Assembly (NCBI RefSeq): GCF_000420825.1
Contig: NZ_ATVR01000001.1
Location: 1 to 64,000, forward strand
Direction: 5' to 3'
Source: Butyrivibrio sp. AE2015
GTDB lineage: Bacteria; Bacillota; Clostridia; Lachnospirales; Lachnospiraceae
DNA: 64,000 nucleotides
In this document: positions 1-7,825 of the stretch, one piece after another
Layout: the number at the start of each line of letters is the position of its first letter
How positions within the stretch are numbered: position 1 is the stretch's first letter
Notes under the pieces: generated by a model
Told to the model about the DNA's origin: nothing
Database searches by the model: none
What the model saw: only the letters and a program-made list of their open reading frames with translations
Program-made: the position numbers and the translations under genes

Positions 1-128
<128 letters not shown>

Positions 129-286
129 AAAAGTTTGATCAGGCTAGAACTTAAGCTTGGCTTTTGTTCTGTCCGTTATTTACTAAATCTTTGTTCTGAA
201 TAAATTCTCTTGGAATTTTTCAGGGTTGCATTACTGTTTATTTGTCAAGGTACTTTGTTGTTGCGCTCTTCAGCAGCAACTCATTC

Positions 287-315
287 AGTATATCGCAGCT
301 TCAGATGTTTGTCAA
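287..315 (-). promoter_or_regulatory. rRNA operon promoter P2
   Basis: Reading the minus strand, TTGACA (310-315) and TATACT (287-292) are separated by exactly 17 bp. It lies about 160 bp upstream of the 16S 5' end and is the proximal of two tandem sigma-A-type promoters. Confidence 0.82.
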
Positions 316-412
316 CAACTTTTTTGATTTATTTTTTTGAGTTTTTTCAAACCCATTTCGAAAACCGCTTAACTCTCGGCTTTCTTGCCCCTCTCTCAAG
401 CGGGCAAAAGTT

Positions 413-441
413 ATTATAGCAAAGGGCCATACCAAATGCAA
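413..441 (-). promoter_or_regulatory. rRNA operon promoter P1
   Basis: On the minus strand TTGCAT (436-441) and a consensus TATAAT (413-418) are 17 bp apart. It is the distal rRNA promoter. A short GC-rich hairpin (TTGCCC/GGGCAA, about 385-408) follows in the leader. The rest of 128-596 shows no gene; it is rRNA leader plus the upstream region of the MATE gene. Confidence 0.8.
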
Positions 442-596
442 CAACTTTTTTGAGAAATTTTTATAAATGTTTTTTATACATTATCTAGTAGCGTTTTCTG
501 ATAATACTACTATTCTTTGTGGTCGCATAATCCTTGTGCAACACATAGGCATAAATTGTATAATGAAGAAAATCAAAAGAATCAATAAGGTGATTT

Positions 597-1943
597 ATGC
601 AAAACACAAAAACTAAAACAAAAAATATGACAGAGGGATCCATTATAAAGCAAATCCTTCTATTCTCTATACCACTGATGTTTGGAAACATTTTCCAGAT
701 GCTTTACAACACCGTTGACTCCATAGTTGTTGGAAATTATGTAGGAAAAGAAGCATTGGCTGCTGTTGGTTCCACATCCATGATCGTCAACATGCTGGTA
801 TTTTTCTTTAATGGCTTTTCAATAGGTGCAGGAGTTGTCATCTCAAGATTCTTTGGAGCCAGGAATTCAGACAGACTGCATTCTGCTATTGAGACCACCA
901 TCACCACAACTTTCCTGTTCTGCATTCTATTTACTGCAATAGGGTACTATGGTGTTGATCCAATGTTAAGATTCATGAAGACTCCTGAAGATGTCTTCGG
1001 GCAGGCTCAGATTTATTTACAGATCTATTTCCTGGGGTTTTCCGGGCTACTTATATATAATATGGGAAGCGCTATACTCAGGGCTGTTGGAGACACTACC
1101 CGCCCTCTCCTTTTCCTTATGTTTACGAGTATAATGAATATCATTTTAGATATCCTGTTTGTTAAGTATTTCAGACTCGGCATCAGCGGAGCAGCTTATG
1201 CCACAATTATTTCCCAGCTTTTATCTGCTGTTATGGTCCTGGTTCTTCTGACTACTTCAAATGAAATTTATAAGTTCGTTTGGAAAGATATGAGATTTGA
1301 TAAGGATATCCTTAAGAGTATTTTCATAGTTGGACTTCCCGCCGGAATACAATCTGTCATTACAGCATTTTCAAACGTCTTTGTCCAGTCCTATATAAAT
1401 CACTTCGGTTCCAGTTGCATGGCAGGATGGAGCAGTTACAACAAGCTGGATACTTTTATAATGCTGCCTATGTCAAGTATGGCAATGGCAGCAACTACCT
1501 TTGTAAGTCAAAATATAGGTGCCGGAAAAAATGAGAGGGCTTCCAGAGGAACCAGAGTAACCCTCTTTTTAGCAGTCGGTGTTACCGTTGTTATCGCTGC
1601 TCTTTTATTTGTTTTTGCCGAACCCGCAATTGGCTGGTTTTCAAAAGATCAATCGGTTATAGACTTCGGAGCTCTCTTTATTCACGCCAATGTATTTTTC
1701 CTGATCGCAAACTGCGTGAATCACACACTTGCCGGTGCCCTGAGAGGACGCGGCGATTCCAAAGGGCCAATGTTCATAATGATCGGCTGCTTTGTTGTTA
1801 TCAGGCAGATATACCTTTTTGTAGTAACCAGGTATATCGACAATACACCTCTTCTTGTTGGCCTCGGATATCCTGTAGGCTGGGTTACCTGCTGCCTGAC
1901 AGAACTTATATACTACCGTATCAAATGGGGAAAAAAGGATTAA
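597..1943 (+). CDS. MATE family efflux transporter
   Basis: A 448-residue polytopic membrane protein of the MATE family (NorM/DinF type), expected to export cationic drugs or metabolites in exchange for Na+ or H+. The sequence shows about 12 hydrophobic segments in two halves. Family-like stretches include PLMFGNIFQMLYNTVDSIVV near the N terminus, FFGARN near residue 85, and GALRGRGDSKGPM in the second half. The length is typical. The ATG at 597 follows AAGGTG at good spacing; an internal ATG at 627 is less well placed. TATAAT at 559-564 is the likely -10, with a poor -35. The gene is monocistronic: a strong terminator and a tRNA on the other strand follow. Substrate unknown. Confidence 0.9.
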   Translation: MQNTKTKTKNMTEGSIIKQILLFSIPLMFGNIFQMLYNTVDSIVVGNYVGKEALAAVGSTSMIVNMLVFFFNGFSIGAGVVISRFFGARNSDRLHSAIETTITTTFLFCILFTAIGYYGVDPMLRFMKTPEDVFGQAQIYLQIYFLGFSGLLIYNMGSAILRAVGDTTRPLLFLMFTSIMNIILDILFVKYFRLGISGAAYATIISQLLSAVMVLVLLTTSNEIYKFVWKDMRFDKDILKSIFIVGLPAGIQSVITAFSNVFVQSYINHFGSSCMAGWSSYNKLDTFIMLPMSSMAMAATTFVSQNIGAGKNERASRGTRVTLFLAVGVTVVIAALLFVFAEPAIGWFSKDQSVIDFGALFIHANVFFLIANCVNHTLAGALRGRGDSKGPMFIMIGCFVVIRQIYLFVVTRYIDNTPLLVGLGYPVGWVTCCLTELIYYRIKWGKKD

Positions 1944-1953
1944 AAGAAAAAAC

Positions 1954-1983
1954 AAAAAGCTCGCAAAACTGCGAGCTTTTTTT
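1954..1983 (+). terminator. Rho-independent terminator of the MATE gene
   Basis: GCTCGC and GCGAGC pair around a short loop, flanked by an A run and an uninterrupted T run. The symmetrical A/T flanks mean it may also stop transcription leaving the tRNA-Ser gene on the other strand. Confidence 0.88.
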
Positions 1984-1985
1984 AA

Positions 1986-2073
1986 CGGAGAAAGCGGGAT
2001 TTGAACCCGCGCACCGCGCGAACGGTCTACACCCTTAGCAGGGGCGCCTCTTCAGCCACTTGAGTATTTCTCC
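1986..2073 (-). tRNA. tRNA-Ser (GCT)
   Basis: Read on the minus strand it has a GGAGAAA/TTTCTCC acceptor stem with discriminator G. The anticodon loop carries GCT, the variable arm is long as in serine tRNAs, and the T arm has GGTTCAAATCC. CCA is not encoded. It lies back to back with the MATE terminator. Confidence 0.95.
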
Positions 2074-2193
2074 ATGCCTGAATCCCTCTACCAATATGTG
2101 GTTTTGAATTCATGCGCCTATGTCTAATAACCAAGACGCAAATGTAATTATACAAAGACCCAAAGGCTTTGTCAATTGTTTTCTCACTATTTA

Positions 2194-2811
2194 TTATATA
2201 CCATATTTCTTTAAATCAACTTTTCCATTTATAACTTCAACCCCCTCTTTTAAAAGAAGACTCTCCTGCACACCTTCTCCAAAAGCAAAATTGCCCGCGA
2301 GCTTTCCCTGTGAATTAACTACTCTAAAGCATGGTATGTTATCAGGATCTGGGTTGTTATGCAGCGCATTACCTACCGCCCTGCACATTCTCTTGTTCCC
2401 CGCCATTTCTGCAACCTGCCCATATGTAGCAACGTGCCCCTTAGGGATTCTTTTCACAGCTTCATATATTCTTTTGGTCGGAGAATCTGTGACAAGGTCA
2501 TAGCTGTGTCCTATCATTCTCTTTATTTCTTCATCAGGGATAGTTCCATCAAGTATTACAGTATTCCAATGCTCTTTATTCTGATGGTACGCAGGAATTA
2601 CAGAATCATATGCCTTGCGCCATAAGTCCCGCCAGTCAGGGTCAACCTTCACGTTGATATTTATATATCCATCTTTTTCATATGTCCATAAAAAGGCTTT
2701 CTTATTCCCCTTTACTCTGACAAGCTGCCAGTTTTGCTCTCTAAATGGCGCTTCCTTATATGTATCAGGAAAGGACAAACCATACTGTATAGCTTCTTCT
2801 CTAGTCTTCAT
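2194..2811 (-). CDS. MmcQ/YjbR-like domain fused to an O6-alkylguanine alkyltransferase-like domain
   Basis: This two-domain protein (205 residues) appears to act in DNA alkylation repair or damage recognition. Residues 1-105 resemble the MmcQ/YjbR fold, with the NWQLVRVKGNKKAF and KVDPDWRDLWR stretches. Residues 108-205 match the C-terminal alkyltransferase domain (GHVATYGQVAEMAG, RAVGNALHNNP). The active-site motif reads IPCFRVV, so the acceptor Cys (161) is kept but the usual His of PCHRV is Phe. It is therefore not a classical Trp- or Ala-substituted ATL protein. I chose the ATG at 2811, 7 nt after AGGGA; an upstream in-frame TTG at 2817 is only about 2 nt from it. It follows the fumarase genes and may be cotranscribed. 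Confidence 0.82.
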   Translation of the reverse strand: MKTREEAIQYGLSFPDTYKEAPFREQNWQLVRVKGNKKAFLWTYEKDGYININVKVDPDWRDLWRKAYDSVIPAYHQNKEHWNTVILDGTIPDEEIKRMIGHSYDLVTDSPTKRIYEAVKRIPKGHVATYGQVAEMAGNKRMCRAVGNALHNNPDPDNIPCFRVVNSQGKLAGNFAFGEGVQESLLLKEGVEVINGKVDLKKYGI

Positions 2812-2835
2812 TTTCAATTCCCTAATCGCACGATT

Positions 2836-3402
2836 TTAATCTAAATTATATTTCTCCCCTGCTGTCTCATAGAGGTTGTTTCCCATGGAGTCAATGACTA
2901 CTATTGCCGGGAATCTCTCGACTTTGAGCTTTCTGATGGCTTCAGTTCCAAGGTCATCGTAAGCGATTACTTCTGACTGTATGATTGCTTTAGACAAAAG
3001 AGCTCCTGCTCCACCTATGGCTGCAAAGTAAACTGCATCATTTTTGACCATGGCATCTATTACTTCTTTTGACCTTTTTCCTTTACCTATCATCCCACTA
3101 AGGCCAAGATCAAGAAGTGCCGGTGCATACTTGTCCATACGGCTTGCTGTTGTTGGGCCTGCTGAACCTATTGGTCGACCTTCTCTTGCAGGTGATGGCC
3201 CCATATAGTATATGAGGTTTCCCTCCATATCAATAGGGAGCTTTTCTCCTTTGGCAAGCGCTTCAGACATTCGCTTATGGGCTGCATCTCTTGCTGTGTA
3301 TATAGTTCCTGTAATATAAACCATATCACCTGCCTTAAGTTCCTTCATTTTATTCTTATCTACGGGAGCCTGAATTTCTATATCCATATTGTTATCTTCC
3401 AT
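2836..3402 (-). CDS. Class I fumarate hydratase, beta (C-terminal) subunit
   Basis: This is the small subunit of an iron-sulfur hydro-lyase interconverting fumarate and malate, or an L(+)-tartrate dehydratase-like enzyme. The 188 residues show family motifs: KAGD-like GDMVYITGTIYTARDAAHKR, the GPSPAREGRPIGSAGPTT loop that binds the dicarboxylate, and a GGAGALL turn. Its length fits the separate beta subunit of two-subunit clostridial fumarases. It lies 27 bp after the alpha-subunit gene. Start choice is uncertain: the first ATG (3402) has only a weak AAAGA upstream, while the ATG at 3387 has GGAAG at reasonable spacing. Fumarase rather than tartrate dehydratase is inferred from the anaerobic metabolic context. 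Confidence 0.9.
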   Translation of the reverse strand: MEDNNMDIEIQAPVDKNKMKELKAGDMVYITGTIYTARDAAHKRMSEALAKGEKLPIDMEGNLIYYMGPSPAREGRPIGSAGPTTASRMDKYAPALLDLGLSGMIGKGKRSKEVIDAMVKNDAVYFAAIGGAGALLSKAIIQSEVIAYDDLGTEAIRKLKVERFPAIVVIDSMGNNLYETAGEKYNLD

Positions 3403-3429
3403 ATTCTTTAAATTATGTGTTTTTAATTA

Positions 3430-4272
3430 TTACAGTGTCTTAGTCACATGCCTGTTCACATGGCAGCATATATTTACTGCCACAGGAAGTCCTGCAATAT
3501 GCGTTGCATAAGTATTGATGTTTACTGCAAGGGCTGTTATCTTACCGCCAAGACCAGCAGGCCCAATACCTGTTAAATTTATCATTTCGAGGATCTCTTT
3601 TTCCATTTCACAAACGTATTCTATCTCAGAATGCTCACCCACAGGTCTTGTCAGTGCCTCTTTTGCCATTTCAGCGCACTTCTCAAAGGTTCCACCAATT
3701 CCAACTCCAACTACCATAGGTGGACAGGCATTCGGCCCCGCATCTCTTACAGCCCTGACAACTGCTGCTTTGACGCCTTCTTCTCCGTCAGCTGGTTTTA
3801 GCATGAATACACGGCTCATATTCTCTGAACCAAAGCCCTTAGGTGCACAGGTGATTGTAACCTTATCACCAGGAACTATGTCATAATGAACGACAGCAGG
3901 TGTATTATCCTTTGTGTTCTCTCTTATCAGCGGATCTCCTACAACTGACTTTCTAAGATAACCTTCTGTATATCCCTGGCGAACGCCTTCATTTATTGCG
4001 TCATTTAAGTCTCCACCTACAAAGTGTACATCCTGTCCTATCTTAAAAAAGAACACTGCCATTCCGGTGTCCTGGCATATGGGAATCTGATCACTTTCTG
4101 CTATCTTCAAATTTTCCTGAAGCTGAGTAATAATTTTCTTCCCAAGTTCAGAGTCTTCTTCCTTTTCTGCCTTATCAAGAGCTCTCTGCATATCAGGAGA
4201 AAGCCTGTAATTGGCGCTGATGCACATATTTTTTACTGTCTGTGTTATTTCTGAAACGTTGATCTCGCGCAT
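3430..4272 (-). CDS. Class I fumarate hydratase, alpha (N-terminal) subunit
   Basis: The catalytic subunit (280 residues) that should hold the [4Fe-4S] cluster of a two-subunit fumarase. Cluster-ligand candidates are Cys66 in PICQDTGM, Cys183 in NACPPMVVGVGIGG and Cys270 in NICCHVNRH, all in the order expected for the family. The enzyme hydrates fumarate to malate in the cytoplasm and is oxygen sensitive. The beta subunit follows 27 bp downstream on the same strand. The start is the ATG at 4272, preceded by AGAAGGG. A tartrate dehydratase activity cannot be excluded from sequence alone. Confidence 0.92.
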   Translation of the reverse strand: MREINVSEITQTVKNMCISANYRLSPDMQRALDKAEKEEDSELGKKIITQLQENLKIAESDQIPICQDTGMAVFFFKIGQDVHFVGGDLNDAINEGVRQGYTEGYLRKSVVGDPLIRENTKDNTPAVVHYDIVPGDKVTITCAPKGFGSENMSRVFMLKPADGEEGVKAAVVRAVRDAGPNACPPMVVGVGIGGTFEKCAEMAKEALTRPVGEHSEIEYVCEMEKEILEMINLTGIGPAGLGGKITALAVNINTYATHIAGLPVAVNICCHVNRHVTKTL

Positions 4273-4310
4273 ATAAAACCCTTCTATGTCGTTTTTTATT
4301 CTTTATTTAT

Positions 4311-4348
4311 ACAAAAAATAAGTAGACCCACAATGTGTGAATCTACTT
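4311..4348 (-). terminator. Terminator after the rhomboid-HIT pair
   Basis: AAGTAGA and TCTACTT pair with an inner CACA/TGTG helix. On the minus strand the stem is followed by a run of six T (ATTTTTTG). It separates the HIT gene from the fumarase genes. Confidence 0.75.
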
Positions 4349-4357
4349 AATATAATA

Positions 4358-4762
4358 TCAGCCAATAATTGTATCTTTTATCTGAACAAGTTCTTCTGCT
4401 GAAGGGCTTGTAGGATTCCAAAGAATCTTTTGTCCGTCATTTTCATATCTAGGAATTACATGAAGATGAAAATGCATAACAGTCTGACCTGCTACAGGTC
4501 CGTTATTCTGCACAAGATTGAGTCCATCGCATGCAAGTTTCTCTTTCATAAGACCAGCTACTTTTTTGGCAACCTTAATTGCTCCAGCTGCCTTTTCTTC
4601 AGGAATCTCAAAAAGATCTGCGTAGTGCTCCTTAGGAAGAACCAATGCGTGTCCCTTTGTCGCAGGGCCGTTGTCCAAAATCACTCTGAAATCGTTATCC
4701 TCATATATTGTGTTTGATGGAATCTCTCCATTTGCAATTTTACAAAAAATACATCCGTCCAT
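4358..4762 (-). CDS. HIT family protein (HinT-like nucleotide hydrolase)
   Basis: A 134-residue histidine-triad protein, probably a purine nucleoside phosphoramidase or dinucleotide hydrolase. The catalytic triad HFHLHVIP is complete (His97, 99, 101). The N-terminal CIFCKIANGEIP, with two Cys, and the FRVILDNGPATKGHALVLPK region are typical of HinT. The gene is translationally coupled to the rhomboid gene: the rhomboid stop and this start share TAATG. It is followed by a terminator. Confidence 0.93.
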   Translation of the reverse strand: MDGCIFCKIANGEIPSNTIYEDNDFRVILDNGPATKGHALVLPKEHYADLFEIPEEKAAGAIKVAKKVAGLMKEKLACDGLNLVQNNGPVAGQTVMHFHLHVIPRYENDGQKILWNPTSPSAEELVQIKDTIIG

Positions 4763-5394
4763 TACGCTAAGCCCTCCATAACTTTATTATTGCTAAATAC
4801 TACTATATTAATAACTCCCAGCACAAACCCTGTCAGGAATCCTCCAAGATGCGCCGGTGTATTTGCTCCTTTTTGAAAAAAGCATGCTTCAACTACAAAC
4901 ACCAATAAAAACAGCATTCTTACAGCAGTTCCTCTATTCTTGAGAAAGGTCTTTCTGTTGGCTATGATCCAGGCAGATAAAAAACCTACGATTCCCATGA
5001 TAGCACCGCTTGCTCCAATAGAAAACCATGTAAGGTTATTTCTGACCTCGTATGCCATTGATAGGATATTACCAAAAAATCCCGATAGCAAATAAAGAAC
5101 TACATAATATAAATGCCCTGTGTAATTCTCAACAACAGCTCCAACAAGAATTAAAATAGCCATATTGTTGCAGATATGGTCGATATCTGCATGGAGAAAC
5201 ATGGCCGTGAAAATCCTGTAAAACTCTCCTTCGCCCAATATTCTCTCAGTTACCATGGCACCGTCAGCATACATCCATTTGGCAAAGTGCTGACTCATAA
5301 TAAATATGATCACATTCAAAAGAAATATGGCAATACTAACGTAAGCATGTTTATAGATTTGTTTCTGTCTTTCCCAAAATTCTTCTTCCTGCAT
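4762..5394 (-). CDS. Rhomboid family intramembrane serine protease
   Basis: An integral membrane protein (210 residues) with six predicted transmembrane segments, cutting membrane proteins within the bilayer. Catalytic features are all present: HxxxN (His73, Asn77), the GASGA serine motif (Ser129) and the AHLGGF histidine (His182). I chose the ATG at 5394, with GGTGA 6 nt upstream. In-frame TTG (5406) and GTG (5403) are alternatives, TTG having AAAGG about 10 nt upstream. It overlaps the HIT gene by one base, so both form an operon. Substrates cannot be deduced. Confidence 0.88.
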   Translation of the reverse strand: MQEEEFWERQKQIYKHAYVSIAIFLLNVIIFIMSQHFAKWMYADGAMVTERILGEGEFYRIFTAMFLHADIDHICNNMAILILVGAVVENYTGHLYYVVLYLLSGFFGNILSMAYEVRNNLTWFSIGASGAIMGIVGFLSAWIIANRKTFLKNRGTAVRMLFLLVFVVEACFFQKGANTPAHLGGFLTGFVLGVINIVVFSNNKVMEGLA

Positions 5395-5412
5395 ATATGT
5401 CACCAATAATGA

Positions 5413-6429
5413 TCAGCCTTTTGTTTCCATTAGTTCAAAGAGTTGGTCCATACTTCTGAGGAGTTTAAAATCTCCCTTCATCTTTATGCTTCCGGCCATA
5501 AAGGCTCTCTGGAATGTCATATGACCATCAAGGATTTCTTCGAAGATTTTCTGATCCGTAGAGATAACCACGTCACAGCCTTCCTCTTCAGCCACACGGC
5601 AACTGCACTTTGAATTGTTTATATCGATAATGATGGGTTTAAGTTTTCCTCCATCAATGAAGTTTATTCTGTACTTGGCATTTATGCCTGCCACAGGAGT
5701 AAACTTCTTTAAAAGAACTTTTGCATATTCCTCGGGATTACCTGATGCTGCGCCGTCCTGCCCCATCTTATCCCTGAAGATGCTTGCAAGTTCCTGAAGA
5801 TCTTCTTTTTGTTTCTTTACATATTTATCATCTGATGCATATTCCGAAAGCTGCTCAGATTCCTGAGGTGTGAGATCAATGCTGTTGGCAATTGCAACTT
5901 TATTTATAACCGCCTGATTGCTGGCAGGGAAAACAGGCATCTTTTGATTTATTGTCCTGTAAATGTTTTCAGCTTTTTTATCTATTATCTTGGTATACTC
6001 AGGGCTGTTCTCCAGCTTTGTTGTATCAGCGATGTATCCACATATTCCCTCACATGGAAGTCCCCCAAGCATCTCCCAGGCAGCCGCAAGACTCATCATG
6101 CCTTCGCGTTCTCCATGGGTTGTAGACATGACAACCGGTGCCATGTATATCTGCTTTATCTTCTCTTTGTCGCCATAGAGCCAGCAGGCATCCAAAAACT
6201 GCATCATGTATCCGCCAACACCGAACCATTCAACTGTAGAAGCAAGAATAACTCCATCTGCATCCTTCAAAGTGTTGGGCAAAGCAGTAATGCCGTTTCT
6301 CTGCTCATAGAGATTGTACTGCTGTACCTTAACATTTAATTCCTGTAAAACTGCTGTGATCTGCGAGATAACGCATAAGGTGGGATCATCGATGATTCCT
6401 CGTCCACCGTAATAGATATTAATCTTCAT
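5413..6429 (-). CDS. Flavodoxin-fold NAD(P)H oxidoreductase-like protein with C-terminal SCP2-like domain
   Basis: 338 residues in two parts. The first 165 or so resemble the flavodoxin/NADPH-dependent FMN reductase fold, with an early strand MKINIYYGGRG and a flavin-binding ILASTVEWFGVGG loop. The last 110 or so resemble a sterol-carrier-protein-2 domain (MTFQRAFMAGSIKMKGDFKLL). The arrangement suggests a cytoplasmic flavoprotein acting on, or sensing, a hydrophobic substrate. The start is the ATG at 6429, preceded by GGAGGGGT. It ends close to the rhomboid gene. Substrate unknown. Confidence 0.78.
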   Translation of the reverse strand: MKINIYYGGRGIIDDPTLCVISQITAVLQELNVKVQQYNLYEQRNGITALPNTLKDADGVILASTVEWFGVGGYMMQFLDACWLYGDKEKIKQIYMAPVVMSTTHGEREGMMSLAAAWEMLGGLPCEGICGYIADTTKLENSPEYTKIIDKKAENIYRTINQKMPVFPASNQAVINKVAIANSIDLTPQESEQLSEYASDDKYVKKQKEDLQELASIFRDKMGQDGAASGNPEEYAKVLLKKFTPVAGINAKYRINFIDGGKLKPIIIDINNSKCSCRVAEEEGCDVVISTDQKIFEEILDGHMTFQRAFMAGSIKMKGDFKLLRSMDQLFELMETKG

Positions 6430-6467
6430 GAATACCCCTCCAACCAGTTAAAGATAGTATATCACAT

Positions 6468-6620
6468 TTATCGAAGGTCAAAACATATTCTGCCCAATTT
6501 AACTTCGTCCCCTTCATCAATATAGATCTTTTTCTGTGCTGCAATTTTAAGGCCGTTAACAAAAGAGCCATTTGTTGATCCAAGATCAATAAGATCATTA
6601 GGAACAAAAAAAATTTTCAT
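6468..6620 (-). pseudogene. 3' remnant of an FHA-domain gene
   Basis: I translated this by hand. A 50-codon frame from ATG (6620) to TAA (6468) encodes the C-terminal half of an FHA phosphothreonine-binding domain. It shows LIDLGSTNGSFVNG, then IDEGDEVKLGRICFDLR ending in a stop. The N-terminal half, including the GR and SxxH motifs, is missing. The break falls exactly at the edge of the neighbouring inverted repeat (6621). FHA proteins are often encoded in Tad pilus loci, which fits the cpaA-like gene at 7338-7703, so I read it as a relic of such a locus. Function as a separate peptide is unlikely. Confidence 0.72.
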
Positions 6621-6659
6621 GCCAATAAAGTAGATTTTTTAATATTCTACTTTATTGGC
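6621..6659. repeat. 14-bp inverted repeat at the edge of the FHA remnant
   Basis: GCCAATAAAGTAGA (6621-6634) is perfectly inverted at 6646-6659. Part of it, AATAAAGTAGATT (6624-6636), recurs as a direct repeat at 7340-7352, so the two 13-bp copies flank the 0.7-kb insert-like segment. Confidence 0.75.
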
Positions 6660-6675
6660 AAAATGAATTCTCGCC

Positions 6676-6718
6676 AAAAAATAAAACCTCCTCATTACGA
6701 AGAAGTTTTATTTTTAAT
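6676..6718 (-). terminator. Terminator hairpin after the Cys-rich gene
   Basis: On the minus strand AAAATAAAAC plus TTCTTC pairs with GAGGAG plus GTTTTATTTT around a GTAAT loop. A U-rich 3' side makes it a likely terminator in both directions. Confidence 0.65.
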
Positions 6719-6805
6719 TCATATCACTATTGTTTCACTGTTATATGCCACATCATTATACATCAGGTATTCTTCATACTCGTCTAATCTCAAGCTTTTT
6801 GGCAT
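6719..6805 (-). CDS. Possible 28-residue peptide overlapping the Cys-rich gene
   Basis: Hand-read ORF MPKSLRLDEYEEYL... (28 residues, acidic and tyrosine-rich) whose ATG lies inside the last codons of the 145-residue gene in another frame. GGGGGA stands 8 nt upstream. It ends just before the hairpin at 6718. The amino acid make-up looks protein-like, but it may be chance. Confidence 0.3.
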   Translation of the reverse strand: MPKSLRLDEYEEYLMYNDVAYNSETIVI

Positions 6806-7227
6806 TCTAGGTAATCCCCCATAATATTATCTATTACTTTTTTTTCTTCATCACTCATATCTGCTTTTAACTCTTCTATCATATCTGCATAATAAGGGAT
6901 AAGATGATCGTTTAAGGCATAAAAGTATTTTTTGTTACCTGTCGTTTTAAACTTATCATAGTATTCAACTAAAACTCTGAGTAATGAAGGTAATCCATCC
7001 GTAGTAAAAATACAGTGATCACACATTGCCGCAATACAAGATTTTACCCGAGGCCGCTCACAACTATAGCCTAATGCTCTGCACTTGCAAAAAACACCTT
7101 TATCCTTAACCGGATATTCACACTTATTATTATCTTTATCTCTATATATAGTATTTCGACAAATAAACTTAACTTTTTCTCTATTATTGTGATACGACTC
7201 AAATAAGATAATCTTCTTTTTCACCAT
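6790..7227 (-). CDS. Hypothetical cysteine-rich protein
   Basis: I do not recognise this 145-residue protein. It has nine Cys, with CxC at 47-49, Cys56, Cys64, Cys69 and Cys72 (CX4CX2C) and Cys142, suggesting a zinc- or iron-sulfur-binding N-terminal half. The C-terminal half (about 80-140) is helical and charged. There is no signal peptide or membrane segment. It has its own promoter (7266-7294) and terminator (6676-6718). It lies between 13-bp direct repeats (6624-6636, 7340-7352) that separate two Tad-locus remnants, so it looks like foreign cargo. The Shine-Dalgarno is weak (GGGG, 4 nt from ATG). Confidence 0.6.
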   Translation of the reverse strand: MVKKKIILFESYHNNREKVKFICRNTIYRDKDNNKCEYPVKDKGVFCKCRALGYSCERPRVKSCIAAMCDHCIFTTDGLPSLLRVLVEYYDKFKTTGNKKYFYALNDHLIPYYADMIEELKADMSDEEKKVIDNIMGDYLECQKA

Positions 7228-7265
7228 AACACCCCATAACCCATGATAAAAAATAGTCTATTATT

Positions 7266-7294
7266 ATTATAAAGTCGATTTATTGCGTAATCAA
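7266..7294 (-). promoter_or_regulatory. Promoter of the Cys-rich gene
   Basis: Minus-strand TTGATT (7289-7294) and TATAAT (7266-7271) with a 17-bp spacer, about 40 bp upstream of the ATG at 7227. Confidence 0.7.
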
Positions 7295-7337
7295 CTATAT
7301 TCGATACAACCATGTTTTATGCGGTTTATGTCGGAAA

Positions 7338-7703
7338 CTAATAAAGTAGATTATTTTTTTGTTCCGTTCTTTTTTTGTTTCTTTTAAAGATCAAAATAAA
7401 AAGTGAAATAATACCAGCTATCAAGAATGATAGAATGATGCAGGAAAATATGTCCTGCACTGACATAAAGGATGCTGCCGTCATGAATAACTTCACGTCT
7501 CCCGCGGCAATGCCTTTAAAAAGATATACAGGAAGCAAGATAACAAACGAAAAAGCGATTGCTGTCATTGCAGCCAGTAGAGATTCCAGCCCACCCAAGG
7601 CTGCTGTGATGATTCCAACAAGTAATCCCGGAATCAACCAGAAATTATAAATCCTGTCTTTGTAAAGATCGGTAAAAACCGCTCCAGACAAGAGGGTCAA
7701 CAA
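7338..7703 (-). CDS. A24-family prepilin peptidase-like protein (CpaA/TadV type), probably decaying
   Basis: This small membrane peptidase-like protein (121 residues) would process Flp-type prepilins in a Tad system. The first conserved aspartate region (FTDLYKDRIYNFW) and the second motif (AAGDVKLF, where GxGD is usual) are recognisable among about four hydrophobic segments. A strong AAGGAG (7725-7730) sits 9 nt before an ATA codon (7715-7713) that is in frame. The nearest accepted start codons are TTG at 7703 and 7700, more than 20 nt away, so the original ATG may have mutated. Its last codons overlap the 13-bp repeat AATAAAGTAGATT. No other pilus gene remains except the FHA fragment. Confidence 0.65.
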   Translation of the reverse strand: MLTLLSGAVFTDLYKDRIYNFWLIPGLLVGIITAALGGLESLLAAMTAIAFSFVILLPVYLFKGIAAGDVKLFMTAASFMSVQDIFSCIILSFLIAGIISLFILIFKRNKKRTEQKNNLLY

Positions 7704-7825
7704 AACCGTATCTATATAAGCTCACTCCTTTCTGTTTTTCTTCGAGCTCGCGAGTATAGAATTTATCAAATTTGAGTTTTGTTGTAAACCCCCTTTTTCT
7801 GAATCGTCACTTTGCATAAATTAAT

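Noticed and set aside
240..250. A third rRNA promoter around TTGACA (minus strand) at about 241-247
   Set aside because: No acceptable -10 lies 16-19 bp downstream.
7722..7817. 31-codon ORF (MQSDDSEKGG...) between fliS and cpaA
   Set aside because: It has no ribosome-binding site, is hydrophilic and featureless, and ends at the cpaA ribosome-binding site; kept only as a note.
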